DNA of 50,571 nt from Anaerolineaceae bacterium UBA2274 (GTDB lineage Bacteria > Chloroflexota > Anaerolineae > Anaerolineales > Anaerolineaceae), in contig DDWY01000095.1 of assembly GCA_002347705.1 (NCBI GenBank), positions 1-50,571 of the forward strand, read 5' to 3'. Positions 8,234 through 15,907 of this stretch are shown one piece after another (position 1 is the stretch's first letter; each line of letters starts with the position of its first letter). The notes under the pieces were generated by a model. The model saw only the letters and a list, made by a program, of their open reading frames with translations. It was not told the DNA's origin and did not search any database. Both the position numbers and the translations under genes were made by a program.

Positions 8234-9462
8234 GCAAACCCGAAGTGTTGGCATTGATCCCGGCAAGGGGCGGCTCAAAGGGCATTCCCCGCAAGAACAT
8301 CCGCGATTTTGCCGGCGCGCCGCTGATCGCCTACAGCATCGCCGCAGGGCTGCAGTCGCAATATGTAACGCGTGTGATCGTCTCCACCGATGACGATGAA
8401 ATTGCCGCGGTTGCCCGCCAGTGGGGTGCCGAAACGCCCTTCCTGCGACCTGCAGAATTTGCCCGGGACGACACCACCGATTTACCAGTTTTTCAACAGG
8501 CTCTCGCCTGGCTGGCTGAACACGAGAACTATCACCCGGATTTCGTGGTGCAATTGCGCCCAACCTCGCCCGTGCGACCTGCTGGCTTGATCGATGAAGC
8601 TATTGAGCTGATGCTCACCAACCCCCAGGCAGATTGCGTGCGCGGCGTGGTGCCCAGCGGACAAAATCCCTTCAAGATGTGGCAGATTGAGCCGAATTCG
8701 CACCAGTTGCGTCCACTTCTAAGCCTGCCAAAGCTCAAGGAACCCTACAACGCTCCGCGCCAGGAGCTGCCGAAAACTTACTGGCAGACAGGTCACGTGG
8801 ATGTTATCCGCACCAGCACCATCCATGAAAAAGGGTCTCTGACTGGCGACGTCATTTTGCCGGTGCTGATTGACCCGCGCTATACGGTGGATATCGATAC
8901 CCCTGCCGATATGGCGCGCTATGCGCGGCTGATGCAGGATTACAAGCTTAAGCCAGTGGATCCTCTAAAGAGCCGCCGGCAGTTTCCGGCACAGCCGAAA
9001 TTGTTGGTAATGGATTTTGACGGCGTCTTTACCGACGACACCGTCATCACCGACCAGGATGGGCGTGAAAGTGTGATCTGCAGCCGCTCAGACGGATTTG
9101 GGTTGGATATGCTGCGCCAGCACGGCAAGGTGCATGCCCTGATCCTCTCCCGGGAAGAAAACCCGGTGGTCAGTGCCAGGGCACGCAAACTGAAACTTGA
9201 AGTCTATCAGGGCTTGCAAGACAAGGCGCAGGCTATCCAGCAGCTCATTAAAGAACGCAAATTAAGCCCGGCTGATGTCATTTACATTGGAAACGACCTG
9301 AACGATCTGCCTGTATTGCCTTTTGTGGGATATTTTGCCTGTCCGCAGGACGCGCATACCGAAGTAACACGGCGTGCAGACCTGGTGCTGAACAAACCCG
9401 GCGGTCGTGGTGCTATCCGCGAATTGATTGAAATTATTCTTAGGAGCGAACATGAATCGTGA
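8227..9462 (+). CDS. neuA: CMP-nonulosonate synthetase fused to KdsC-like HAD phosphatase
   Basis: A 411-residue two-domain enzyme. Residues 1-235 are a cytidylyltransferase with the NeuA signature IPARGGSKGIPRKNI and QLRPTSPVR. Residues 258-411 are a HAD phosphatase of the KdsC type: MDFDGVFTDD (nucleophile Asp263, general acid Asp265), SRSDGFGLDML, YQGLQDKAQAI, YIGNDLNDLPVL and PGGRGAIREL. The first domain would make the CMP-activated sugar; the second may remove phosphate from the NeuB product (sugar 9-phosphate) or act only as an oligomerisation platform, as proposed for animal CMAS. The start at 8227 follows GGAGG and overlaps the SDR end by 7 nt. Its stop overlaps the next neuB. Confidence 0.9.
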   Translation: MVGKPEVLALIPARGGSKGIPRKNIRDFAGAPLIAYSIAAGLQSQYVTRVIVSTDDDEIAAVARQWGAETPFLRPAEFARDDTTDLPVFQQALAWLAEHENYHPDFVVQLRPTSPVRPAGLIDEAIELMLTNPQADCVRGVVPSGQNPFKMWQIEPNSHQLRPLLSLPKLKEPYNAPRQELPKTYWQTGHVDVIRTSTIHEKGSLTGDVILPVLIDPRYTVDIDTPADMARYARLMQDYKLKPVDPLKSRRQFPAQPKLLVMDFDGVFTDDTVITDQDGRESVICSRSDGFGLDMLRQHGKVHALILSREENPVVSARARKLKLEVYQGLQDKAQAIQQLIKERKLSPADVIYIGNDLNDLPVLPFVGYFACPQDAHTEVTRRADLVLNKPGGRGAIRELIEIILRSEHES

Positions 9463-10330
9463 AGTGAGTATTGGTAACCGCAAGATTGGTGACGGACATC
9501 CCGCTTACATTATTGGCGAAATCGGTATCAACCACAACGGCGACATTGACGTCGCGAAAAAATTGATGGAGGTCGCCAAAAGGTCCGGCGCGGACGCGGT
9601 CAAATTCCAGAAACGCACACCCGAACTGTGTGTGCCCGAACATCAGCGCAGCCAGATGCGCGACACCCCCTGGGGTTACATCACTTACCTTGATTATCGC
9701 CACAAAGTGGAGTTCGACGAGGAAGCTTACACCGAGATCGACCGCTTTGCCAAAGAAATTGGCATCGATTGGTTTGCGTCTTCCTGGGATATCCCGTCGC
9801 TTGAATTCATCGAGCGCTTCAATCCACCTGCCCACAAACTTCCTTCAGCCCTGCTGACGGACCTGGAGCTCTTGCGGGCTTACCGCGCCACGGGCAAACC
9901 CATGATCGTCTCAACCGGGATGTCCACTCTCAACGAAATTAAGTCCGCCTTGGAAATCATCGGCGAAGAGAACCTGATCCTCTGCCACACCACCAGCAGT
10001 TATCCCTGCCCGCCAGAGGAGCTAAACCTGCGCATGATCCAAACCCTGCGCGACATGACCAGCCTTTGCCCGATTGGATATTCCGGGCATGAAGTGGGCT
10101 TGGTGCCCTCGGCAGTGGCTGTGGCTCTGGGAGCCTGCATGGTGGAGCGCCACATCACGCTTGACCGCGCCATGTGGGGTTCAGATCAGAGCGCCTCGGT
10201 GGAGCCGCAAGGGCTTGCCAGCCTGGTTAAGTACATCCGCGTCACGGAGCGTTCGCTGGGCGATGGCGTTAAGCGCGTTTATGACAGCGAGCTGTCTTCC
10301 TTGAGCAAATTAAGGCGGTTTAGCCAGTAA
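9452..10330 (+). CDS. neuB: Nonulosonate synthase (NeuB family) lacking the SAF domain
   Basis: A 292-residue NeuB-type synthase condensing PEP with an N-acyl sugar. Motifs include IGEIGINHNGD, SGADAVKFQKRTPEL, LITCH-like HTTSSYPC, GYSGHEVG and VERHITLDRAMWGSDQ. The protein ends about 30 residues after the barrel, at KLRRFSQ, so it lacks the antifreeze-like SAF domain that covers the neighbouring active site in classical NeuB dimers and that the other copy (1-938) retains. SAF-less members exist in many genomes, so this is a subfamily trait and not a truncation; no SAF remnant follows. The start at 9452 (after TTAGGAGCG) overlaps neuA by 11 nt. Confidence 0.9.
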   Translation: MNREVSIGNRKIGDGHPAYIIGEIGINHNGDIDVAKKLMEVAKRSGADAVKFQKRTPELCVPEHQRSQMRDTPWGYITYLDYRHKVEFDEEAYTEIDRFAKEIGIDWFASSWDIPSLEFIERFNPPAHKLPSALLTDLELLRAYRATGKPMIVSTGMSTLNEIKSALEIIGEENLILCHTTSSYPCPPEELNLRMIQTLRDMTSLCPIGYSGHEVGLVPSAVAVALGACMVERHITLDRAMWGSDQSASVEPQGLASLVKYIRVTERSLGDGVKRVYDSELSSLSKLRRFSQ

Positions 10331-10331
10331 G

Positions 10332-11954
10332 ATGAAAACCCCAAAGTTTATTGAGCGCGCTCTCCTGCACCTGAAGCTTGAGGCGGCACATCGTGCCAAC
10401 GATCGCCGTTTTGCCGCCCTTTCAAGCCGGGTAGTTGAAGCAGCCCCAGAAAAGACCGCGGCTCCTGTAATATTCTTTGACGTCTCCACCCGCTTGACTG
10501 GCACCAGCCTGAACGCGGCTTTTGCCGCCCTGAGCGCCTGGTCGCTCGAGCTCAAGGGTGTGCGCGTGATCCATTTTGTGTGTCAGCAAGGCCTGGCGCC
10601 CTGTGTATTTGGCACGAAACGCGGCGCTTTGCACCAAAATCCACCCTGCAGAGGATGCATGCGGCAGTCCGAAGCGCTTTTCGGGCAGTCAGAGGTGGTC
10701 TCTTTCGGGTTTGACGCTGAAGCACTGCCCCGGGGCTTACTTGAGCCTCTTGGACTTGATCAACTAAGCCGTTTCACTTATGCTGATCTGCCTCTTGGTG
10801 AGCTTGCGTTACCTTCAATGCGCTGGATCCTGCGCAGGCATCACTTAGCCGACAACGAACTGACACGCTCATTGTTCATGAAGTACATTCGCTCAGCCTA
10901 TTCGCTGGCACTGCAGTTTGAAGCGCTGATTCAAGAGACGCAACCTCAGACGGTGGTAGTCTTCAACGGCATGCAGTACCCCGAAGCCACCGCAAGATGG
11001 ATGGCGCGCAAACACGGCATCCGCGTCATCAGCCACGAAGTTGGCATCCGCCCCTTCAGCGCCTACTTCACCGAAGGGGATGCCACTGCCTACGACCTCG
11101 ACATCCCAGCCGATTTCCAACTGAACGAAGCTCAAAATCAACGCCTGGACGACTATCTCAGCAAGCGCTTCAAAGGGGATTTCCACATGGCAGGGGTCAA
11201 GTTCTGGCCGGAAATGAGCGAGCTCAGCCCGGAATTCCAGCGAAAAGCGGCTAAATTCAAGCAGATGGTGCCAATCTTCACCAACGTCATCTTCGACACC
11301 AGCCAACCGCACGCCAACGTGGTATTTGAAGACATGTTCACCTGGCTCGATTCTCTGCTGATCACCGCCAGGGCGCATCCAGAAACCCTGTTTGTGATCC
11401 GTGCCCACCCGGACGAAGCCCGCGTTGGCAAAGCCAGCGAAGAGTCCGTGGCGGAGTGGGCGGAAGCACGCGGCCTGAGGAAAATCCCAAATCTGTACTT
11501 CATCCCGCCCAAGGAATATGTCAACTCCTACGATCTGATTCGCATGGCAAAATTCGTCTTGATCTACAATTCCACCATCGGGCTGGAAGCCTCTATCCTC
11601 GGCACGGCAGTGCTTTCGGCTGGCAAAGCGCGTTTCACCGCCTCCGAGGTTGCATGGTTACCGCAAACTAAAGCTGCCTACCAGGCTAAACTCGACTCCC
11701 TTTTGGACGCGGAAACGGTTGAGGCGCCACCACACTTCAAGCACAACGCCCGCCGCTTCCTCTACTGGCAGCTTTACCGCTCCTCGCTCAGCTTCGAAGA
11801 CTTTTTGAAGCCGGACGGTGTCTGGGCGGGTTACGTAACCCTCAAAGAATTCCCCTGGCAGGCACTTCTACCCGAAAACTCAGTCACGCTGCAGACGATC
11901 CACGACGGCATCCTGCACAGTGGGGATTTTATGCTCAAGGAGGACCCCCAATGA
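10332..11954 (+). CDS. Capsule-synthesis-like GT-B protein (putative glycosyltransferase)
   Basis: A 540-residue cytoplasmic protein without a signal peptide. The middle part has VVVFNGMQYPEATARWMARKHGI and VISHEVGIRP, resembling the acceptor half of capsule-type GT-B enzymes. The second half has FVIRAHPDEAR and then IYNSTIGLEASILG, the donor-site pattern seen in Kdo transferases and CDP-polyol or capsule transferases. A small Cys-containing patch (CRGCMRQ) sits near residue 105-112. I infer a transferase using CMP- or UDP-sugar donors. It begins one base after the neuB stop and its end overlaps the next start by ATGA, so it is likely translationally coupled. Its position between neuB and a second neuA makes it a candidate nonulosonate transferase. 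Confidence 0.6.
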   Translation: MKTPKFIERALLHLKLEAAHRANDRRFAALSSRVVEAAPEKTAAPVIFFDVSTRLTGTSLNAAFAALSAWSLELKGVRVIHFVCQQGLAPCVFGTKRGALHQNPPCRGCMRQSEALFGQSEVVSFGFDAEALPRGLLEPLGLDQLSRFTYADLPLGELALPSMRWILRRHHLADNELTRSLFMKYIRSAYSLALQFEALIQETQPQTVVVFNGMQYPEATARWMARKHGIRVISHEVGIRPFSAYFTEGDATAYDLDIPADFQLNEAQNQRLDDYLSKRFKGDFHMAGVKFWPEMSELSPEFQRKAAKFKQMVPIFTNVIFDTSQPHANVVFEDMFTWLDSLLITARAHPETLFVIRAHPDEARVGKASEESVAEWAEARGLRKIPNLYFIPPKEYVNSYDLIRMAKFVLIYNSTIGLEASILGTAVLSAGKARFTASEVAWLPQTKAAYQAKLDSLLDAETVEAPPHFKHNARRFLYWQLYRSSLSFEDFLKPDGVWAGYVTLKEFPWQALLPENSVTLQTIHDGILHSGDFMLKEDPQ

Positions 11955-12628
11955 AACTTGAAAAGATTGTTGCCCTGGTGCCCATGCGCCACGATTCCAA
12001 ACGCGTGCCCGGAAAGAATTACCGACTGATGTGCGGCAAACCGCTTTACGCGCACATTATCGAGACCCTCCTATGCGTTGAAGCAATCAGCCAGGTAGTG
12101 GTGGACACGGATTCGCAGCCAGTGATTGAAGGGCTCTCGCGGGATTACCCGCAGGTGAAGGTGCTGCTGCGCCCGGAAGAATTGCGCGCCGACACCACCC
12201 CCACCAATGAGATCCTGATTCACGATACTGCCCAGGTGCCCGCCGATCTCTATCTGCAGACCCACAGCACCAATCCCTTGCTCAAAGCGGAAACGATCTG
12301 GCGCGCCATCGACCAGCTGCGTCAGTCCTACCCGGAGTACGATTCTCTTTTCGGCGTTACCCGCTTGCAGACCCGCCTGTGGGACGAACTTGGGCGTGCG
12401 GTAAACCATAACCCGGCCGTCCTGCTGCGCACGCAGGACCTTCCTCCGATCTACGAAGAAAACTCCTGCATCTACCTCTTCACCCGCGAGACCCTGATTT
12501 CGAGGCGCAACCGGCTGGGTGAGAGACCCATGATGTTTGAGATTGACGCCCGCGAAGCCACGGATATTGACGTGGAGCTGGATTTTGTCATCGCCGAGAC
12601 GCTGATGACTCACCAAAATAAACAATGA
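11951..12628 (+). CDS. Second CMP-nonulosonate cytidylyltransferase
   Basis: A 225-residue single-domain NeuA-family protein. It has VALVPMRHDSKRVPGKNYRL, a variant of the family signature in which the usual ARGGSKG loop reads MRHDSKR, followed by VVDTDSQPVI, DLYLQTHSTNPLL and REATDIDVELDF. The His-Asp in place of Gly-Gly in the nucleotide loop is typical of a divergent subfamily, so the substrate may not be the same as that of the 8227 enzyme. It starts in the ATGA overlap with the capsule-like gene and is followed after 10 nt by the dehydrogenase. Confidence 0.85.
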   Translation: MKLEKIVALVPMRHDSKRVPGKNYRLMCGKPLYAHIIETLLCVEAISQVVVDTDSQPVIEGLSRDYPQVKVLLRPEELRADTTPTNEILIHDTAQVPADLYLQTHSTNPLLKAETIWRAIDQLRQSYPEYDSLFGVTRLQTRLWDELGRAVNHNPAVLLRTQDLPPIYEENSCIYLFTRETLISRRNRLGERPMMFEIDAREATDIDVELDFVIAETLMTHQNKQ

Positions 12629-12638
12629 GGTTATTCGA

Positions 12639-13619
12639 ATGAAGAACGTCTTAGTTTCTGCCCCTTACCTGCTGCCTTTCATGGATCGCTTTACTCCCGT
12701 CCTGGAACATTTCGGCATCCATCCCATCATCCCGGAAGTCCATGAACGGCTTGAAGCGGAGGAAATCCTGCGCTATGCGGGTCAATTCGAAGGCACGATC
12801 TGCGGTGATGACCGCTACAACGCCGACGTCATCAAAGCCTGCCTGCCCGCCCTGAAGGTTATTTCCAAGTGGGGCACCGGTATCGACTCGATTGACAAGC
12901 AAGCCGCTGAATCCATGGGCGTACGCGTGATGAATACCCCCAACGCCTTTACCGTGCCCGTCTCTGAAAGCGTGCTGAACAGCATGCTCAACTTTGCCCG
13001 TCTCCAACCCTGGATGGACCGCGCCATGAAGGATGGCGTTTGGGACAAAATTCCCGGGCATACCCTGAGCGAATCAACCATTGGCGTTATTGGGGTGGGC
13101 AATTGCGGCAAGGCCGTGCTGAGAAGGGCGCGCGCCTTCGGTATGAAGCTGCTGGGAAACGATATCGTCGAGATCGCGCCTGACTTCCTGGTGGAAAACG
13201 GCGTGGAAATGACCACCCTGGAAGATTTGCTGCAGCGCGCGGACTATATCAGCCTCAACACCACCCTGACCCCTTCCGCCTATCATCTGATCAACGCGGA
13301 AACTCTGCGCCTGGTCAAACCCGACACGGTGCTGATCAACACGTCGCGCGGACCGGTGGTGCATGAAGTCGCGCTGGTTGAGGCACTCCAGCAAGGTCGC
13401 CTGCGCGGCGCGGCGCTGGACGTGTTCGAGCAGGAGCCTCTCCCGCAGGACAGCCCGCTTTTGCAGATGGATAACGTCATGCTCTCGCCCCATAACACCA
13501 ACAGCAGCCCATTCTATTGGGAACGGGTCCACTGGAACACCCTGCGTAATTTGCTGATCGGGCTTGACATTCCGGTCGGCGATATCGCCAGCCTCAAAGC
13601 ACTCGAAAAACACGCGTAA
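12639..13619 (+). CDS. D-2-hydroxyacid dehydrogenase (SerA-like)
   Basis: A 326-residue NAD-dependent D-isomer 2-hydroxyacid dehydrogenase. It shows the dinucleotide loop GVGNCGKAV, the catalytic Arg in NTSRGPVVHE, the Glu in DVFEQEPLP and the His in LSPHNTN. Members of this family oxidise 3-phosphoglycerate, lactate or related acids. Because it is embedded in a sugar-acid operon, it may oxidise or reduce a C2 position in a nonulosonate precursor or supply a decorating hydroxyacid. That role is inference; a metabolic SerA is the alternative. It lacks the C-terminal ACT domain of long SerA enzymes. Confidence 0.85.
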   Translation: MKNVLVSAPYLLPFMDRFTPVLEHFGIHPIIPEVHERLEAEEILRYAGQFEGTICGDDRYNADVIKACLPALKVISKWGTGIDSIDKQAAESMGVRVMNTPNAFTVPVSESVLNSMLNFARLQPWMDRAMKDGVWDKIPGHTLSESTIGVIGVGNCGKAVLRRARAFGMKLLGNDIVEIAPDFLVENGVEMTTLEDLLQRADYISLNTTLTPSAYHLINAETLRLVKPDTVLINTSRGPVVHEVALVEALQQGRLRGAALDVFEQEPLPQDSPLLQMDNVMLSPHNTNSSPFYWERVHWNTLRNLLIGLDIPVGDIASLKALEKHA

Positions 13620-13641
13620 TTCTGACAGAAGAGGACATGCC

Positions 13642-14406
13642 ATGACCGAATCAAAGAAAACCATCCTGATCACCGGCGCCGCTGGGGGCGTGGGGCGGGC
13701 AACCGTGAAGCATTTCCATGAACGCGGCTACCGCGTGATCGGGGTTGACCGTCAGAGCGGTTACCCTGAATTCCCAGCCGATGGCATGTTCATCCAGGCA
13801 GACATCTCCGTGCCGGAGAACCTCGAGAAAATCTTCATCCAGGCAACCGAATTCTCACCGACGCTGGATGTGCTGGTGAACAATGCCGGCTTCCAGGTGA
13901 CCAAACCCCTGGTTGAGACGACGGTTGAGGAATGGGATATGGTGATGGCTTCTAACCTGCGCTCAGTCTTCCTGGGCGCCAAGCTGGCTTACCCACTCTT
14001 GAAAGCGGAAGGCGGAGGAGCGATCGTGAACGTTTCGTCGGTACACGCCGTGGCTACCAGCTCTAATATCGCTGCCTATGCCGCCAGCAAAGGCGGACTG
14101 CTTGCGCTGACCCGCGCCATGGCGATCGAGTTCGCGCCGGATAACATTCGCGTGAACGCCGTGCTGCCCGGAGCGGTCGACACGCCCATGCTGCGTGCCG
14201 GCTTCCACCGCGGACGAGATAACGAGGCTTCCGAAGAGAGCCAACTGGCGGCTCTGGCAGCAAAAACCGTCAACGGACGCGTCGCGCTGCCCGAAGAAAT
14301 CGCTTCGGTGATCTATTTTCTGGCAGATGGAGCTCAATCCAGCTTTATTACCGGGCAGGGGTTGGTGGCTGATGGCGGGGCAACCTGCCGCCTGAGCACT
14401 GAGTGA
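13642..14406 (+). CDS. Short-chain dehydrogenase/reductase
   Basis: A 254-residue classical SDR with TGAAGGVGRA (cofactor loop), LVNNAGFQ (NNAG), VSSVHAVA (catalytic Ser) and YAASKGG (Tyr-x3-Lys). The C-terminus ITGQGLVADGG is standard. The start at 13642 follows GAAGAGGAC. The reading frame extends upstream into the previous gene but without family similarity. This is the second SDR of the operon and only distantly related to the PtmA-like one at 7409; an oxidation or reduction step on a nucleotide sugar is the likely role. Confidence 0.87.
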   Translation: MTESKKTILITGAAGGVGRATVKHFHERGYRVIGVDRQSGYPEFPADGMFIQADISVPENLEKIFIQATEFSPTLDVLVNNAGFQVTKPLVETTVEEWDMVMASNLRSVFLGAKLAYPLLKAEGGGAIVNVSSVHAVATSSNIAAYAASKGGLLALTRAMAIEFAPDNIRVNAVLPGAVDTPMLRAGFHRGRDNEASEESQLAALAAKTVNGRVALPEEIASVIYFLADGAQSSFITGQGLVADGGATCRLSTE

Positions 14407-14408
14407 GT

Positions 14409-15215
14409 ATGAGCCAGCTAAACCCACTCCCCAAAGTATCTCCGGCGGGTCGTTTTGCCCGCAACGGCTATGATTTCATCAAGCGCGTTCCTGAGCTGCC
14501 CGGAGCTTACCTGCACCCCTGGCGGCGCGAATCCCGCCGCAGGTTGGCGCGGCTGAAGGATAGCCACAAAGGAGAGCGCTGTTTCATCGTTGGCAATGGT
14601 CCCTCACTGAAAAATACCGACCTCAGCCTGCTGAAGAACGAGTTCGCCATCGGCATGAATCGGGTCTTTCTGGCATCCGAGGAGCTCGGTTTCACTCCGA
14701 GCTGCCTGGTTTGCGTCAATGATTTGGTGGTGGAGCAGTCAGTGTCTGAGTTCAATTCCTTACAAATGCCCAAATTTTTCTCTTGGCGCGCCAGCAAGTG
14801 GCTGCAGATGGACGACTGGATGCACTTCATCTACACCACCTACACCACCCCCAGGTTTTCTACCGATGTGCGCAGCCGGGTCTGGGAAGGCGCCACGGTA
14901 ACCAACGTCTGCCTGCAGCTTGCCTACCACATGGGTTTCAGTGAGGTTGTTTTAATTGGCGTGGACCATAGCTTCGCCACCAAGGGGAAACCCAACACCA
15001 CGGTGCAATCCGAGGGCGATGACCCCAACCACTTCTCCGCGGCTTACTTTGGCAAGGGCTTCCGCTGGCAGCTGCCAGACCTGGAAACCTCCGAAATGGG
15101 CTATCGCATGGCGCGCCAGGCTTACGAAAAGGTTGGCAGGCGCGTTCTGGACGCGACCCTCGGCGGCAAGCTGGATATCTTTGAAAAGGTTGATTACCAG
15201 AGTCTGTTTGGGTAA
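14409..15215 (+). CDS. DUF115/MptE-like protein (putative glycan transferase)
   Basis: A 268-residue protein with the DUF115 signature near residue 45: CFIVGNGPSL, then FAIGMNRVFLA, and later ATVTNVCLQLAYHMGFSEVVLIGVDHS. The same domain occurs in the archaeal pterin pyrophosphokinase MptE and in the Maf proteins that transfer pseudaminic or legionaminic acid to flagellin. Given the nonulosonate operon, a Maf-like transferase role is plausible but not proven; no pterin genes are near. The ATG at 14409 is chosen over GTG 14403. It is the last gene of the continuous operon, as 690 bp of repeats follow. Confidence 0.75.
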   Translation: MSQLNPLPKVSPAGRFARNGYDFIKRVPELPGAYLHPWRRESRRRLARLKDSHKGERCFIVGNGPSLKNTDLSLLKNEFAIGMNRVFLASEELGFTPSCLVCVNDLVVEQSVSEFNSLQMPKFFSWRASKWLQMDDWMHFIYTTYTTPRFSTDVRSRVWEGATVTNVCLQLAYHMGFSEVVLIGVDHSFATKGKPNTTVQSEGDDPNHFSAAYFGKGFRWQLPDLETSEMGYRMARQAYEKVGRRVLDATLGGKLDIFEKVDYQSLFG

Positions 15216-15269
15216 TTCAGATAATAAAGCAGATTCTTCACTGCGTTCAGAATGACAAACAAACCCCTC

Positions 15270-15349
15270 GTAGATCGGATGTTGAAATTGTAGGTCGGAC
15301 ATAATAACTGTAGGTCGAACATAGTAACTGTAGGTCGGAATGAGACCGC
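15270..15349. repeat. Four imperfect 20-bp tandem repeats
   Basis: Units start at 15270, 15290, 15310 and 15330, each with GTAG(A/G)TCG(G/A)A near the beginning and an AT-rich second half in the first three. The last unit runs into AATGAGACCGCC, whose reverse complement recurs at about 36449-36471. Confidence 0.75.
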
Positions 15350-15591
15350 CAGAAGATAATGAAAAATCCAACGCGTATTGCGGGCTCACTCCGACAAAAA
15401 GAATCCCTTCCATTAAATCTGGAAGGTCTGAATCGCGCGGCTAATAGCTGAACACTTTCGTACGGATGGGGCTTGCTCCATCCGCTGACTGTGAATGGCG
15501 GATTGAGCACATGAAGCTCGATTCCGACGCGATAGATGCCTGATTGGCGGAGTGCGCAAATGAGGTGCATTCCGCCCTACGCTGGTGTTGA

Positions 15592-15655
15592 ATTGGCGGA
15601 GTGGTGAACCCTTGCAGCTACGCTGCGAGGGCAGGAGAACGCCATTCCGCCCTAC
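15592..15655. repeat. 64-bp palindromic repeat, copy 1
   Basis: This segment, from ATTGGCGGAGTG to CATTCCGCCCTAC, recurs in inverted orientation at 36327-36390 with a single mismatch by eye. Its two ends can pair (GGCGGAGTG with CATTCCGCC) and an inner arm pair is present (CTTGCAGC/GCTGCGAG), so it can fold as a long hairpin of REP type. Confidence 0.85.
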
Positions 15656-15873
15656 GACTATTTGTCATCCAGAGCGCCAGCGAAGGATCTTAGGCAGTTC
15701 CTGATCAGATTCTTCACTGCGTTCAGAATGCCAAACGCTTTTATCCTGAGTATAACGAAAGATCTTCAGCGACTATAAAACTCTATTTCCTCTCACCCCC
15801 TCCAGCCCTCTTTTGGCGCAGGTCAAAGATCCTTGTAGCGCAGCGAAAAGAAGATGGGGGCAAGGGGGTGGGT

Positions 15874-15907
15874 TTGTCTATTACGGCACTTGATCTATAA
15901 TTAGCAC
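15874..15907 (+). promoter_or_regulatory. Promoter of a probably leaderless mRNA
   Basis: TTGTCT (15874-15879) and TATAAT (15896-15901) are separated by 16 bases. The ATG follows only six bases after the -10 box, so transcription should begin at or next to the start codon. There is no Shine-Dalgarno sequence. The segment CACTTGATCTATAAT is shared with the region upstream of the paralogue at 17306. Confidence 0.65.

Larger units (their letters stand above)
15216..15907. repeat. Intergenic repeat island
   Basis: No gene is visible in these 692 bases. They hold several families of short repeats: a copy of GATTCTTCACTGCGTTCAG followed by AATGACAAAC at 15232-15260 with a near-identical copy at 15708-15736; four 20-bp tandem units at 15270-15349; three REP-like palindromes bounded by GGCGGA and TTCCG (15496-15537, 15543-15580, 15592-15655); and an imperfect inverted pair of CACCCCCTCC type (about 15793-15814 and 15849-15872). 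The region ends with the promoter of the next glycosyltransferase. Confidence 0.8.

Noticed and set aside
7307..8563. A 418-residue open frame on the minus strand, the longest shadow
   Set aside because: It lies opposite the SDR and the start of neuA; it has no domain motif and is rich in Arg, His and Gly as expected for the antisense of GC-rich genes.
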